From contig JAUQVX010000006.1 of NCBI GenBank assembly GCA_039794565.1, forward strand, positions 49,780 to 113,779: DNA of 64,000 nucleotides, in the 5' to 3' direction. A program made the translations under genes and the position numbers. Within the stretch, counting starts at the first letter, position 1; the number at the start of each line of letters is the position of its first letter. Under the pieces are notes generated by a model, which was not told the origin of the DNA, did not search any database, and worked only from the letters and a program-made list of their open reading frames with translations. Shown here in pieces: positions 54,113-64,000 of this stretch. The DNA comes from Gloeomargarita sp. SRBZ-1_bins_9. GTDB lineage: Bacteria; Cyanobacteriota; Cyanobacteriia; Gloeomargaritales; Gloeomargaritaceae.

Positions 54113-56590
54113 CTATCCCTGCTCCCCCTCCTCCAGGGCAGGCGGAACGGTGGCCACTGCGGCAATGGCATCGTCGGGGTCCAAGCGCTGGAGCCGTATC
54201 CCCGTGGCCATGCGAGATTGCAGAGAAATCTCCCGCGCCGCCTGACGGATGATTACCCCCCGCTGCGTCACTAACAGGATTTCGTCGTCTGGACCGATCA
54301 ACCCTAGACCCGCTACCGCATCGTCGGGCTTGCGGAACTTGGTTACCGTAATTCCCATTCCCCCCCGGTTCTGCACCCGAAACTCAGCAGCCGGCACCCG
54401 TTTGCCGTAACCCTTGCGCGTCACCACCAACACATCGCGGCTATCCCCCGGTGTGATGATGTCCATTCCCACCAGCACATCCCCCTGCCGCAACTCCATT
54501 GCCCGCACCCCCCGCGTGGCTCGCCCCAGGGGGCGTAATTGCTGATGGTCCACCGCAAACCGAATGGCCATCCCCTGTTGCGACCCGATGAGAATGCTGT
54601 CGGTGGCCCTAGCCAACCGCACCCAACGTAATTGGTCCCCCGGCTCCAGCGTGATGGCAATTAACCCGTTAGCGCGAATATGGCTAAAGGCCGACAACGC
54701 CGTTTTTTTGATGTAGCCCCCCTGGGTGAGCATCACGATATAGACCTCATCCTCGAAGGTGCTCACCGGCAAAATGGACGTGATTTTTTCCTCCAGGGGA
54801 ATAGGCAGCAATTGTACCAGAGGTACCCCTCTAGCGGTGCGGGACCCCACCGGAATTTGATAAGCCCGCAACTCGTAGACCACACCCCGGTTGCTGAAAA
54901 AAAGAATGTGGTCGTGGGTGTGGGCCGAACAGAACAGGGCCACCGCATCGTCGGGCTTCATGGTTGTACCCGCTTTGCCCCGCGTCGCTCGGCCCTGGCG
55001 ACTAAAGTTGTCCACCGCCATGCGCTTGATATAGCCCTGTTGCGTCACCAAAATCAGGCAGGGTTCGTTGGCAACTAAATCTGTCTCCTGCAATTCCCCC
55101 GACGACGCAGCCACAATTTCCGTCCGGCGCGGGGTGCCATAGGTGGCCTTCAACTCCTGGAGCTCCTGAACCATGATGGCCAACCGCCGTTCCCGCCGCG
55201 CCAGGATGTCTTGCAAATCAGCAATTTTAGCCGTCAGTTCTGCGTGCTCCTGGTGAATTTTCTCACTTTCTAGGGCCGTCAACCGGCGAATTTGCATCTC
55301 CAGGATGGCGTTGGCCTGATTGGCTGTTAGCTCGTAGACCGTCATCAATTGCTGCCGCGCCGCCTCAGGACTGGCCGCCTCCCGAATTAGGTGGATGACA
55401 TTGTCCAGGTTACCCAAGGCCACCAACAGCCCCTGCACGATCTCTGCCCGCTCCTGGGCCTTGCGCAAGTGATAGCGGGTACGCCGTTGGAGCACCTCCT
55501 CCCGGAACGCCAAAAACACCTGCAAGCTCTGTTTCAGGGTCAACAACTGGGGTTCCCGGTCCACCAGCGCCAGCATATTCGCCCCAAAGGTCACCTGCAA
55601 CGGCGTCTGCTTGTAGAGATTGTTCAGCACCACCTGGGGCAGGGCCTCCCGCTTGAGTTCAATCACCACCCGCATCCCGTCCCGGTCACTTTCGTCGCGA
55701 ATGTCGCTGATGCCCTCCAAATGCCGCTCGTTAACCAGTTCCGCCACCCGCTCGATAAACGCCGCCTTGTTCACCTGAAAGGGCAATTGCGTAATAACAA
55801 TCGCCTCTTTTTCTGAGCGGCCCGGCGCACTGATGGTTTCAATCCGCGCCACCCCCCGCAGCGTCAACGACCCCCGCCCGGTCTGATACATCTCCCGGAT
55901 GCCCTCCGTCCCCAGAATCTGCCCGCCCGTGGGGAAATCCGGCCCAGGGATATAGCGCTGCAAATCCCGGTCGTCCAAGTCGGGATTGTGGATCAGGGCC
56001 ACCAGCCCGTCTACTAGCTCCCCGAGATTATGGGGGGGAATATTCGTCGCCATCCCCACCGCAATCCCCGCCGAGCCGTTGAGCAGCAACTGGGGCAACC
56101 GCGCCGGCAACACCGTTGGCTCCTGCTCCGACCCGTCAAAGTTGGGGACAAAATCCACCGTATCCGCCTCGATGTCCGCCAGCAGTACATCCCGCGCCAA
56201 GGCCCGCAACCGACATTCTGTGTAGCGCATGGCCGCTGGGGGGTCATCGTCCACCGACCCAAAATTCCCATGCCCGTCAATCAACGGCTCCCGCATGGAA
56301 AAATCCTGGGCCATGCGCACCAGGGCGTCATAGACCGCCTGGTCTCCGTGGGGGTGATATTTCCCCAGCACTTCCCCCACCACCCGCGCGCACTTTTTGT
56401 AGGGGGCATTCGGCTGCAACCCCAAATCGTGCATCGCATACAAAATCCGCCGGTGAACAGGCTTTAACCCATCCCGCGCATCCGGCAACGCTCGCCCCAC
56501 AATCACACTCATGGCGTACTCCAAATAGGAGCGGGACATTTCGTTGCCTAAATCGGTGGGAATAACGTGCCGCGCCGGAGCAGTAGTCAT
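54113..56590 (-). CDS. gyrA: DNA gyrase / topoisomerase IV subunit A
   Basis: The 825-aa type IIA topoisomerase subunit has the winged-helix start ([20 protein letters not shown]), the [20 protein letters not shown] helix, the catalytic tyrosine in [10 protein letters not shown] (about residue 122), and [13 protein letters not shown]. The C-terminal six-blade domain has repeats such as [13 protein letters not shown], with [15 protein letters not shown] later. It is close to cyanobacterial GyrA; cyanobacteria may hold a second A-type subunit, so a ParC role cannot be fully excluded. gyrB is not in the window. Confidence 0.92.
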   Translation of the reverse strand: MTTAPARHVIPTDLGNEMSRSYLEYAMSVIVGRALPDARDGLKPVHRRILYAMHDLGLQPNAPYKKCARVVGEVLGKYHPHGDQAVYDALVRMAQDFSMREPLIDGHGNFGSVDDDPPAAMRYTECRLRALARDVLLADIEADTVDFVPNFDGSEQEPTVLPARLPQLLLNGSAGIAVGMATNIPPHNLGELVDGLVALIHNPDLDDRDLQRYIPGPDFPTGGQILGTEGIREMYQTGRGSLTLRGVARIETISAPGRSEKEAIVITQLPFQVNKAAFIERVAELVNERHLEGISDIRDESDRDGMRVVIELKREALPQVVLNNLYKQTPLQVTFGANMLALVDREPQLLTLKQSLQVFLAFREEVLQRRTRYHLRKAQERAEIVQGLLVALGNLDNVIHLIREAASPEAARQQLMTVYELTANQANAILEMQIRRLTALESEKIHQEHAELTAKIADLQDILARRERRLAIMVQELQELKATYGTPRRTEIVAASSGELQETDLVANEPCLILVTQQGYIKRMAVDNFSRQGRATRGKAGTTMKPDDAVALFCSAHTHDHILFFSNRGVVYELRAYQIPVGSRTARGVPLVQLLPIPLEEKITSILPVSTFEDEVYIVMLTQGGYIKKTALSAFSHIRANGLIAITLEPGDQLRWVRLARATDSILIGSQQGMAIRFAVDHQQLRPLGRATRGVRAMELRQGDVLVGMDIITPGDSRDVLVVTRKGYGKRVPAAEFRVQNRGGMGITVTKFRKPDDAVAGLGLIGPDDEILLVTQRGVIIRQAAREISLQSRMATGIRLQRLDPDDAIAAVATVPPALEEGEQG

Positions 56591-56628
56591 GGTCTCGGAC
56601 TCACAGATATAACTGGAAATTTTTGCTT

Positions 56629-56757
56629 CTATTCTAACGGAAATTGTCGCTTCGCGAACGCTGCTTTTCTAGGGTACTGCTGGTGAAAAAACTCGGCTAA
56701 AAAAGGCTCAGCACCGGCAATAGCTTCAGCAAAATTGACCCGTGGTAGGATTGACAT
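56629..56757 (-). CDS. Possible 42-aa protein, unknown
   Basis: A short minus-strand frame reads [20 protein letters not shown] and continues with [19 protein letters not shown] to TAG. The start is preceded by an AGGAG about ten nt upstream, and the composition is protein-like. It lies between gyrA and the divergent CCB-like gene. It could be a small gene or a relic; it contains a TTCGCGAA palindrome. No family is recognised. Confidence 0.3.
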   Translation of the reverse strand: MSILPRVNFAEAIAGAEPFLAEFFHQQYPRKAAFAKRQFPLE

Positions 56758-56775
56758 AGACTGATCTCTCCTGCC

Positions 56776-57342
56776 ATGTCTGTGACCACCCTTGCCCTGG
56801 CGTCCACCGGTTTGTTGACGTTGTTGTTGGTGGTGGGGTTGGTTTTTTTTGTGCGGGCGGCGGTCAAGGACCGGACCCAAACCCAAACCTTCTCCCCCCC
56901 TGATCCAGCGGCAGCGCGCCAGCAGGTGGAACGGTATTTGCAAAAGCGGGGCTACCGGTTGGTTGCCGGGGAAACAGGGGACAAGGAGCAGTGTTGGCAG
57001 GGGTATGTGCGTCCCAGTGGATTCCTGGCGCTGTTGTTGTCCCTCCTGGTGGGCTTAAGTGGCTGGTGCTTGGGGTTGGTGCTAATCAGCGTGCAACCGG
57101 CCTGGGGCGGGAAACCCCTGGGTTTGGTGGCGTTGGGGCCGCTGGCAGGTGTGTTTTATTGGCGGGGGGCCAGTCGCTGCCAAACCGTGACCGTGCACTG
57201 CCAGGAAAACGGTTTCCGTATCACCGCCCCGCAACCGGAGCTGGAGCGTTTGCAGCGTTGGTTGTCCACAGCTCCACGTGACCCGTCGCCGTCGCCTGCA
57301 GCACCGACCCCTCCGGACAGGCCACCCACCGAACGTCCGTAA
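56776..57342 (+). CDS. Cofactor assembly of complex C subunit B-like (CCB2/CCB4 family) membrane protein
   Basis: The 188-aa product has an N-terminal membrane helix (LLTLLLVVGLVFFVRAAVKD), a QQVERYLQKRGYRLVAG segment, then two more hydrophobic spans (FLALLLSLLVGLSGWCLGLV and LGLVALGPLAGVFYWRGASR). The FVRAAVKDRTQ and GPLAGxFYWRGA patterns fit the CCB2/CCB4 family, which in plastids helps attach heme c-i to cytochrome b6. The last 45 residues are proline-rich and encoded opposite the conserved end of the EgtC-like gene. Confidence 0.6.
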   Translation: MSVTTLALASTGLLTLLLVVGLVFFVRAAVKDRTQTQTFSPPDPAAARQQVERYLQKRGYRLVAGETGDKEQCWQGYVRPSGFLALLLSLLVGLSGWCLGLVLISVQPAWGGKPLGLVALGPLAGVFYWRGASRCQTVTVHCQENGFRITAPQPELERLQRWLSTAPRDPSPSPAAPTPPDRPPTERP

Positions 57343-58033
57343 ACAGGGGTTCGGAAGCAATCACCACGCCGGGGTAATCCGGGTGACCGGTCAGGTAATA
57401 CAAGCTGGGGGCGGGACTGCCGTGGGCCAACCGAGACGCTAGCAACTGCTCCCCATCGCTCAGGATAAAGTTAAAGGTCACGTCCACCTGGGGGGCCAAA
57501 TCCAGCAGATTTTGGAAGCTATCCGACAGGGCTTGGCGCAAATCCCCCGTTTGCCGGTAGTGGTGCAATATCCAGGCAAACAGGTGCTCCGAATCCGTCA
57601 GACCCTGGATGGCTAGGTAATCCTCATCGGTCAACTGCTGGCGCAACGGGCGGTACAGCATTTGGCGGAAGTGCTGCACGCGACCGTTGTGGACCGCGCT
57701 GATCACCCCCTGGACAAAGGGCTGGCAATTGCTGTAGTCCACCGCTAGGCCCGGCGTGGCGCTGCGCACATACCCCACCATGCAGCCGCTGACCACGTAG
57801 GCGCACAGGTGGGGCAAGTTAAAGTCGTTCCACATGGGCAGGATGTTTTTGTAGGTAAAGGGCTGGGGCCGCAACCGCCGGTCATACCATCCCAGACCAA
57901 ACCCATCCCCATTGAGCAACCCCGCCGTCATCTCCTTAGGGGCATAACTTTGCACCAACAGGGAATGGGGCGGCGTCAACACCAAGCGCTCCAACGGAAT
58001 TGGCTCCCCCAAATAAGCAATCAACCGGCACAT
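57221..58033 (-). CDS. egtC: Class II glutamine amidotransferase, EgtC-like
   Basis: The 270-aa N-terminal-nucleophile amidotransferase starts MCRLIAYLGEPIPLERL, exposing Cys2 after methionine removal. It also has GDGFGLGWYD, VRSATPGLAVDYSNCQPF, the HNGRVQHF block and SDSEHLF-like TDSEHLFAWILHHY. EgtC acts in ergothioneine synthesis, but similar proteins act on other gamma-glutamyl compounds; no egtB or egtD is nearby, so the symbol is tentative. Its 3' end overlaps the CCB-like gene by 122 nt. Confidence 0.75.
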   Translation of the reverse strand: MCRLIAYLGEPIPLERLVLTPPHSLLVQSYAPKEMTAGLLNGDGFGLGWYDRRLRPQPFTYKNILPMWNDFNLPHLCAYVVSGCMVGYVRSATPGLAVDYSNCQPFVQGVISAVHNGRVQHFRQMLYRPLRQQLTDEDYLAIQGLTDSEHLFAWILHHYRQTGDLRQALSDSFQNLLDLAPQVDVTFNFILSDGEQLLASRLAHGSPAPSLYYLTGHPDYPGVVIASEPLFTDVRWVACPEGSVLQATATGHVELWTTNAANAPAPVAGR

Positions 58034-58089
58034 GGGTCCCTTCCCACGGCGACCTAAAAACTCCCCCCCTTAACAAAATTTTAACCAGG

Positions 58090-59826
58090 TCAGCAGGATG
58101 GGCTATCGGGGAATTGCCGGCTGTAGAACTGGGCGTAGCGTCCCCCTTGGCGCAGCAGTTCCTCATGGGTGCCCATCTCCACAATCCGGCCCCCCTCCAG
58201 CACCACAATTCGGTCTGCCCGCCGCGCCGTGGATAACCGGTGGGCAATCACCAGTACCGTGCGGTTGTGCATCAAGCGCTCCAGGGCTGCTTGCACCAGG
58301 GCCTCCGATTCCGCATCCAGCGCTGACGTGGCCTCGTCCAGGATGAGAATTTTGGGGTCGAGCAGCACCGCCCGGGCGATAGCGATCCGTTGCCGTTGCC
58401 CCCCCGACAAATTCACGCCCCGTTCCCCCACCCAAGTGTGGTAGCCCTGGGGCAAGCGGGTAATGAACTCGTGGGCGTTGGCCACCCGGGCAGCCTGTTC
58501 CACCTGGGCCAGGTCCCAGTCCGGCTGTCCCAGGGCAATGTTTTGGGCCACCGTTCCCGAAAACAGCACCGTGTCCTGGGGCACCAGGGCCATCTGCCGC
58601 CGCAGACTCGCCAGGGTCACCCTGCGGATGTCCACCCCATCGATCAAAATTCGGCCCGCCTGGGGGTCAAAAAACCGCAACAGCAGGTGCACCAGCGTAC
58701 TTTTGCCTGCCCCCGACGGACCCACCAAGGCCACTGTCTCCCCCGGCCAAATCCGCAGGTGAACGTCCTGCAACACCGGTCGCTCCGGCTGGTAGCCGAA
58801 GGTCACCTTTTCGTATTCCACCTTGCCGGTGATGGGGGGCAACGGCTGAGCTGTGGGCGATTCCTGCACCTGGGGCGTCAACCGCAGCAATTCCCACACC
58901 CGTTCCACCGACGCCTGCCCCTGCTGGTATTCGTTGTAATTGCTGGTGGTAATGGTGATGGGGTCAAACAGGAGCGCCACCGCCGCCACAAAGGCCACAA
59001 ACTCCCCCGCCGTCAACCAGCCCTGTTGAATCTGCACGCTCCCTAACCAAAACAGAAACAAAACCCCCATGGCCTCCAGAAACCCCACCACCGGAAATTG
59101 CACTGCCTTCAACTGCTCCGCCCGCAGGCGCGCCCGCCGGTTTTGCTCCGCCGCCTGGACAAAACGTCGCCACTCATACCCTTCAGCGGCAAAGGCCCGG
59201 ATCACCCGCATCCCGGCGAACACCTCCGTTAAAAGCGCTGCAATATCTGCCACCTTCGCCTGACTGCGCTGGGACAACTGCAACAACCGCCGGCCAAACC
59301 AGGCAATCAGCAACGTCATCAGCGGGGCCACCACCACCGTTGCCAGCGTCAGCACCCAGTTCAACCACAGCATGTAACTCAGCACCGCCAGCAGTTGCAA
59401 CACCGACGGCAGGAACTGGTGGAACAACTTATGCACCATCTCGCCAATGCGGTCCACGTCCTCCGTCAGCCGGTAGGTCAAATCCCCCGTGCGGGCCTGG
59501 TCAAAAAACGTCACATCCAGTTGCTGGACATGGCGGTACACCTGGCAGCGCACCTCCTGGGTCACCCGCAGAGCCACATCCGCCATCAACGCATCCTGCC
59601 CGTACTGAAAGAGTCCCCGCACCAGGAAAAACAACACCACCAGGCCACTCAAGCGGGTAATCGCCGCCACATCCCCCCGTCCCACTAACGGTGCCAACAT
59701 CCCCGCCAAATGGGCCAGCACCGGCATAGACAGCACAAACCCCAAGGTACAGAGCAACGCCTGGCCCAGCCGCCACCGATAGGGATACAAATAGGGCCAC
59801 AACCGCCGCAGGGAAGTCACCGCCAT
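58090..59826 (-). CDS. ABC exporter (MsbA-like, fused membrane and ATPase domains)
   Basis: The 578-aa half-transporter has six membrane spans (residues about 15-300) and a nucleotide-binding domain with Walker A VGPSGAGKSTLVHLLL, Q-loop region LVPQDTVLFSG, signature LSGGQRQRIAIARAVL, Walker B ILILDEATSALD and the switch IAHRLST. It works as a dimer exporting lipid, glycan or peptide substrates. I chose ATG 59826 (MAVTSLRRLW), close to the first span; an upstream ATG at 59898 would add 24 residues. Substrate is unknown. Confidence 0.88.
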   Translation of the reverse strand: MAVTSLRRLWPYLYPYRWRLGQALLCTLGFVLSMPVLAHLAGMLAPLVGRGDVAAITRLSGLVVLFFLVRGLFQYGQDALMADVALRVTQEVRCQVYRHVQQLDVTFFDQARTGDLTYRLTEDVDRIGEMVHKLFHQFLPSVLQLLAVLSYMLWLNWVLTLATVVVAPLMTLLIAWFGRRLLQLSQRSQAKVADIAALLTEVFAGMRVIRAFAAEGYEWRRFVQAAEQNRRARLRAEQLKAVQFPVVGFLEAMGVLFLFWLGSVQIQQGWLTAGEFVAFVAAVALLFDPITITTSNYNEYQQGQASVERVWELLRLTPQVQESPTAQPLPPITGKVEYEKVTFGYQPERPVLQDVHLRIWPGETVALVGPSGAGKSTLVHLLLRFFDPQAGRILIDGVDIRRVTLASLRRQMALVPQDTVLFSGTVAQNIALGQPDWDLAQVEQAARVANAHEFITRLPQGYHTWVGERGVNLSGGQRQRIAIARAVLLDPKILILDEATSALDAESEALVQAALERLMHNRTVLVIAHRLSTARRADRIVVLEGGRIVEMGTHEELLRQGGRYAQFYSRQFPDSPSC

Positions 59827-60115
59827 AGGATTTACCCTATCATCAAACACAAAAAAGCGCCGTACCCTCTCAGGCCGGCTGCTTTCCGAACCATTCATCC
59901 CTTCTTGCGATACGCCCGAATAATCCCGTCGGTCAGGTAGCCCCTGCGTCAGTTGGCTGAACTATCTACACCTTAAACATTGCACCCAACTGCAAGGTCA
60001 AGGGACTAGACCATAAAAATTTTTGATTTTTTTTGATATTTGCTGTCTCCGTAAAAACCCGGAAACCCGCCATGGAAGAGCCATTGGCAACCGTCGATCT
60101 ACCGTTTTCGGTCCC

Positions 60116-61405
60116 TTACACCAGCACCTGTTGCCACTCCAAGCGCTCCAGGGTTTGGGACCGCTCCCAGGCACGGGCAAAACTGCTCAAAGTCGGCTCA
60201 ATGGTCAACGGTTCCCCAATCACCCCCTGCACCGCCTCCTGGGTCTTCAGGCCGTTGCCTGTGATGTACACCACCGTCAGGGCGTCTGGGTGGATGTACC
60301 CCCCCTGAGCCAGCTTTTGCAACACCGCCACCGTCGTTCCCCCCGCCGTTTCCGTGAAAATCCCCTCGGTTTCCGCCAACAACTGGATACCCGCCACGAT
60401 TTCCGCATCGCTGGCCGCCAGAATTTGTCCCCCCGTGCGACGGGCCACCTCCAGGGCGTACACTCCGTCTGCCGGGTTGCCGATGGCAATAGACTTGGCA
60501 ATGGTGTGGGGTTTTACTGGGGCGATAAAGTCCCGTCCGGCGGCAAAGGCCTCCGCAATCGGTGCACATCCCTGGGCCTGGGCGCCGTGGCACTGCACCG
60601 GCTGATCTTCCACCAGTCCCACCTGCACCAGCTCCCGAAACCCCTTGTAAATCTTGGTGTACAGGGACCCGCTAGCCAAGGGTGCCACGATGCAATCCGG
60701 CAAACGCCACCCCAACTGTTCCGCCACCTCAAACCCTAGCGTTTTCGACCCCTCTGAGTAATAGGGCCGCAGATTGATATTGACAAACCCCCAGCCCCGG
60801 CTGTTGGCCACCTCCGAACAAAGCCGATTCACCTGGTCGTAATTGCCTTGGACTGCCATCACCGTCGGGCGATAAATCAGCGTCCCCAGGATTTTCCCCG
60901 CCTCCAGGTCCGCCGGGATAAACACACAGCAATCTAAACCCGCATGGGCCGCAATAGCCGCCGTGGCATTGGCCAGATTGCCTGTGCTGGCGCACCCCAC
61001 CGTCGTAAAACCGAGTTCCTTGGCCCGGGTCAAGGCCACTGACACCACCCGGTCTTTGAAACTCAAGGTGGGCATGTTCACCGCATCGTTTTTGATCCAG
61101 AGATTGCGCAGGCCCAACCGCCGCCCCAACCGCTGCGCCCGAATCAAGGGAGTCATCCCTGTGCCTAGGTCAATGGGCGTCTCGCTCTCAACCGGTAAAA
61201 AGGCCCGGTAGCGCCAAATGGAATGGGGTCCCCGCTCAATACCGGCCCGGGTCACCTGCGCCCGGATGGCCTCCAGGTCGTACTGCACCTCCAAGGGGCC
61301 AAAGCACAACTCGCACACGTGCATGGCCACCAGGGGGTACCGCGCCCCACACTCCTTGCACTGCAGATGGGAAAACGTCGCCGTCTTGGGGGAAATCATC
61401 ACCAT
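60116..61405 (-). CDS. thrC: Threonine synthase with N-terminal zinc ribbon
   Basis: The 429-aa PLP enzyme converts phosphohomoserine to threonine. It opens with a zinc ribbon (LQCKECGARYPLVAMHVCELCFGPL), then GTGMTPLIRAQRLG, the PLP lysine in TLSFKDRVVSVAL, CASTGNLANATAAIAAHAGL and FTETAGGTTVAVLQKLAQ. I set the start at ATG 61405; 61420 and 61399 are other in-frame ATGs and a TTG at 61426 is weaker. It is divergent from crtP; the 217 nt before the ABC exporter hold no gene that I can support. Confidence 0.93.
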   Translation of the reverse strand: MVMISPKTATFSHLQCKECGARYPLVAMHVCELCFGPLEVQYDLEAIRAQVTRAGIERGPHSIWRYRAFLPVESETPIDLGTGMTPLIRAQRLGRRLGLRNLWIKNDAVNMPTLSFKDRVVSVALTRAKELGFTTVGCASTGNLANATAAIAAHAGLDCCVFIPADLEAGKILGTLIYRPTVMAVQGNYDQVNRLCSEVANSRGWGFVNINLRPYYSEGSKTLGFEVAEQLGWRLPDCIVAPLASGSLYTKIYKGFRELVQVGLVEDQPVQCHGAQAQGCAPIAEAFAAGRDFIAPVKPHTIAKSIAIGNPADGVYALEVARRTGGQILAASDAEIVAGIQLLAETEGIFTETAGGTTVAVLQKLAQGGYIHPDALTVVYITGNGLKTQEAVQGVIGEPLTIEPTLSSFARAWERSQTLERLEWQQVLV

Positions 61406-61469
61406 AGGCACCCGGAGCATCCACAATGCAGCCTATCCTAACAGACCCACCCGCCCTTGTCAAATCATA

Positions 61470-61488
61470 TCCGACTAAAAAAGTCGGA
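61470..61488. repeat. Perfect inverted repeat between thrC and crtP
   Basis: TCCGACT at 61470-61476 and AGTCGGA at 61482-61488 flank AAAAA. It lies in the 177-nt divergent promoter region. It could be an operator for a dimeric regulator or a small hairpin in either leader. No regulator can be named. Confidence 0.6.
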
Positions 61489-61523
61489 ATTAAAACTGGA
61501 GATGGGGCGCGAACGTTAAAGAA

Positions 61524-61553
61524 TTGTTACAGTCGGGGTGGATGGCTTAATAT
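61524..61553 (+). promoter_or_regulatory. Likely promoter of crtP-crtB
   Basis: TTGTTA (61524-61529) and TAATAT (61548-61553) with an 18-nt spacer fit a sigma-70-type promoter. They lie 30 nt before the crtP start, giving a short leader. Confidence 0.45.
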
Positions 61554-61573
61554 AGGGGGGGAGAGACGCGTAA

Positions 61574-63896
<2,323 letters not shown>

Positions 63897-63897
<1 letters not shown>

Positions 63898-64000
63898 TGA
63901 CGGTACCCGCGGGCATCAGCTTTGAGCAGGCAGTCGCCCAAACCCAAACGCTGGTGGAGGCCCGCACGCAAGGGAAATTGGATGCCCAGGCCTTCGCCCA
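63897..64000 (+). CDS. Unidentified protein, 5' end only
   Basis: An ATG at 63897 shares its A with the crtB TGA, and the frame is open to the window end. The 34 visible residues (MTVPAGISFEQAVAQTQTLV, then EARTQGKLDAQAFA) are helical in style. The tight coupling suggests co-translation with crtB. It is too short to assign to a family. Confidence 0.55.

Overview
The window comes from a phycobilisome-bearing cyanobacterium. It carries chlH, the allophycocyanin genes apcA-apcB-apcC, a CpcT/CpeT bilin lyase, ndhI and ndhG, ycf48 with a membrane rubredoxin, ictB, phytoene desaturase with phytoene synthase, a type IV pilus motor block, and several small protein families known mainly from cyanobacteria (Ycf33/DUF751, DUF2555, DUF2605, DUF2973). 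The DNA is GC-rich and densely coded. By eye I saw only one copy of the HIP1 octamer GCGATCGC, and no tRNA, rRNA, CRISPR array, insertion sequence or prophage. Species cannot be decided from this window.

Layout. 1-7.5 kb: the tail of priA, a broken-looking small gene, chlH, a DUF429 protein, cpcT, a zinc-ribbon membrane protein and ygfZ. 7.4-13.9 kb: carB-folC-sbcD in one minus-strand operon, preceded by a secreted protein whose frame is cut by an in-frame TAG. 13.9-22.4 kb: an atypical response regulator, a trypsin-TPR protease paired with an MscS channel, and pilB-pilT-pilC. 22.4-25.4 kb: grpE-dnaK. 25.4-39.9 kb: sulfate uptake (sbp-cysT), sfsA, ycf33, an acyltransferase, rubA-ycf48, ictB and its partner, a cysteine desulfurase, a VOC protein, an alpha/beta hydrolase, glgX and a histone-deacetylase-like enzyme. 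40-41.4 kb: apcABC, with a 17-bp hairpin between apcB and apcC. 41.7-43.7 kb: a dienelactone hydrolase-fabD operon ending in a decayed PH-like gene. 43.8-49.2 kb: an RlmD-type methyltransferase, a class-V aminotransferase, ndhI-ndhG, an NblB-like HEAT protein and a secreted protein. 49.4-54.1 kb: a tight four-gene envelope operon (lipoprotein, catalytically dead trypsin-like protein, intact trypsin-like protease, solute-binding lipoprotein). 54.1-64 kb: gyrA, a CCB-like protein, an EgtC-like amidotransferase, an ABC exporter, thrC, and crtP-crtB followed by a partial gene.

Themes. Pigment and photosystem functions dominate: chlorophyll entry (chlH), carotenoid entry (crtB, crtP), antenna core (apcABC), bilin attachment (cpcT), photosystem II assembly (rubA, ycf48), NDH-1 and carbon uptake. 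Several operons that are usually longer in cyanobacteria appear cut: rubA-ycf48 is not followed by psbEFLJ, ndhI-ndhG lacks ndhA and ndhE, grpE-dnaK lacks dnaJ, and sbp-cysT lacks cysW and cysA. Most convergent gene pairs overlap at their 3' ends, and one overlap is 122 nt long.

The least explained and most interesting locus is the envelope operon at 49.4-54.1 kb, which pairs an intact serine protease with a pseudoprotease. Next come the in-frame TAG in the secreted protein at 13.2-13.8 kb, the decayed PH-like gene behind fabD, and the apcB-apcC hairpin.
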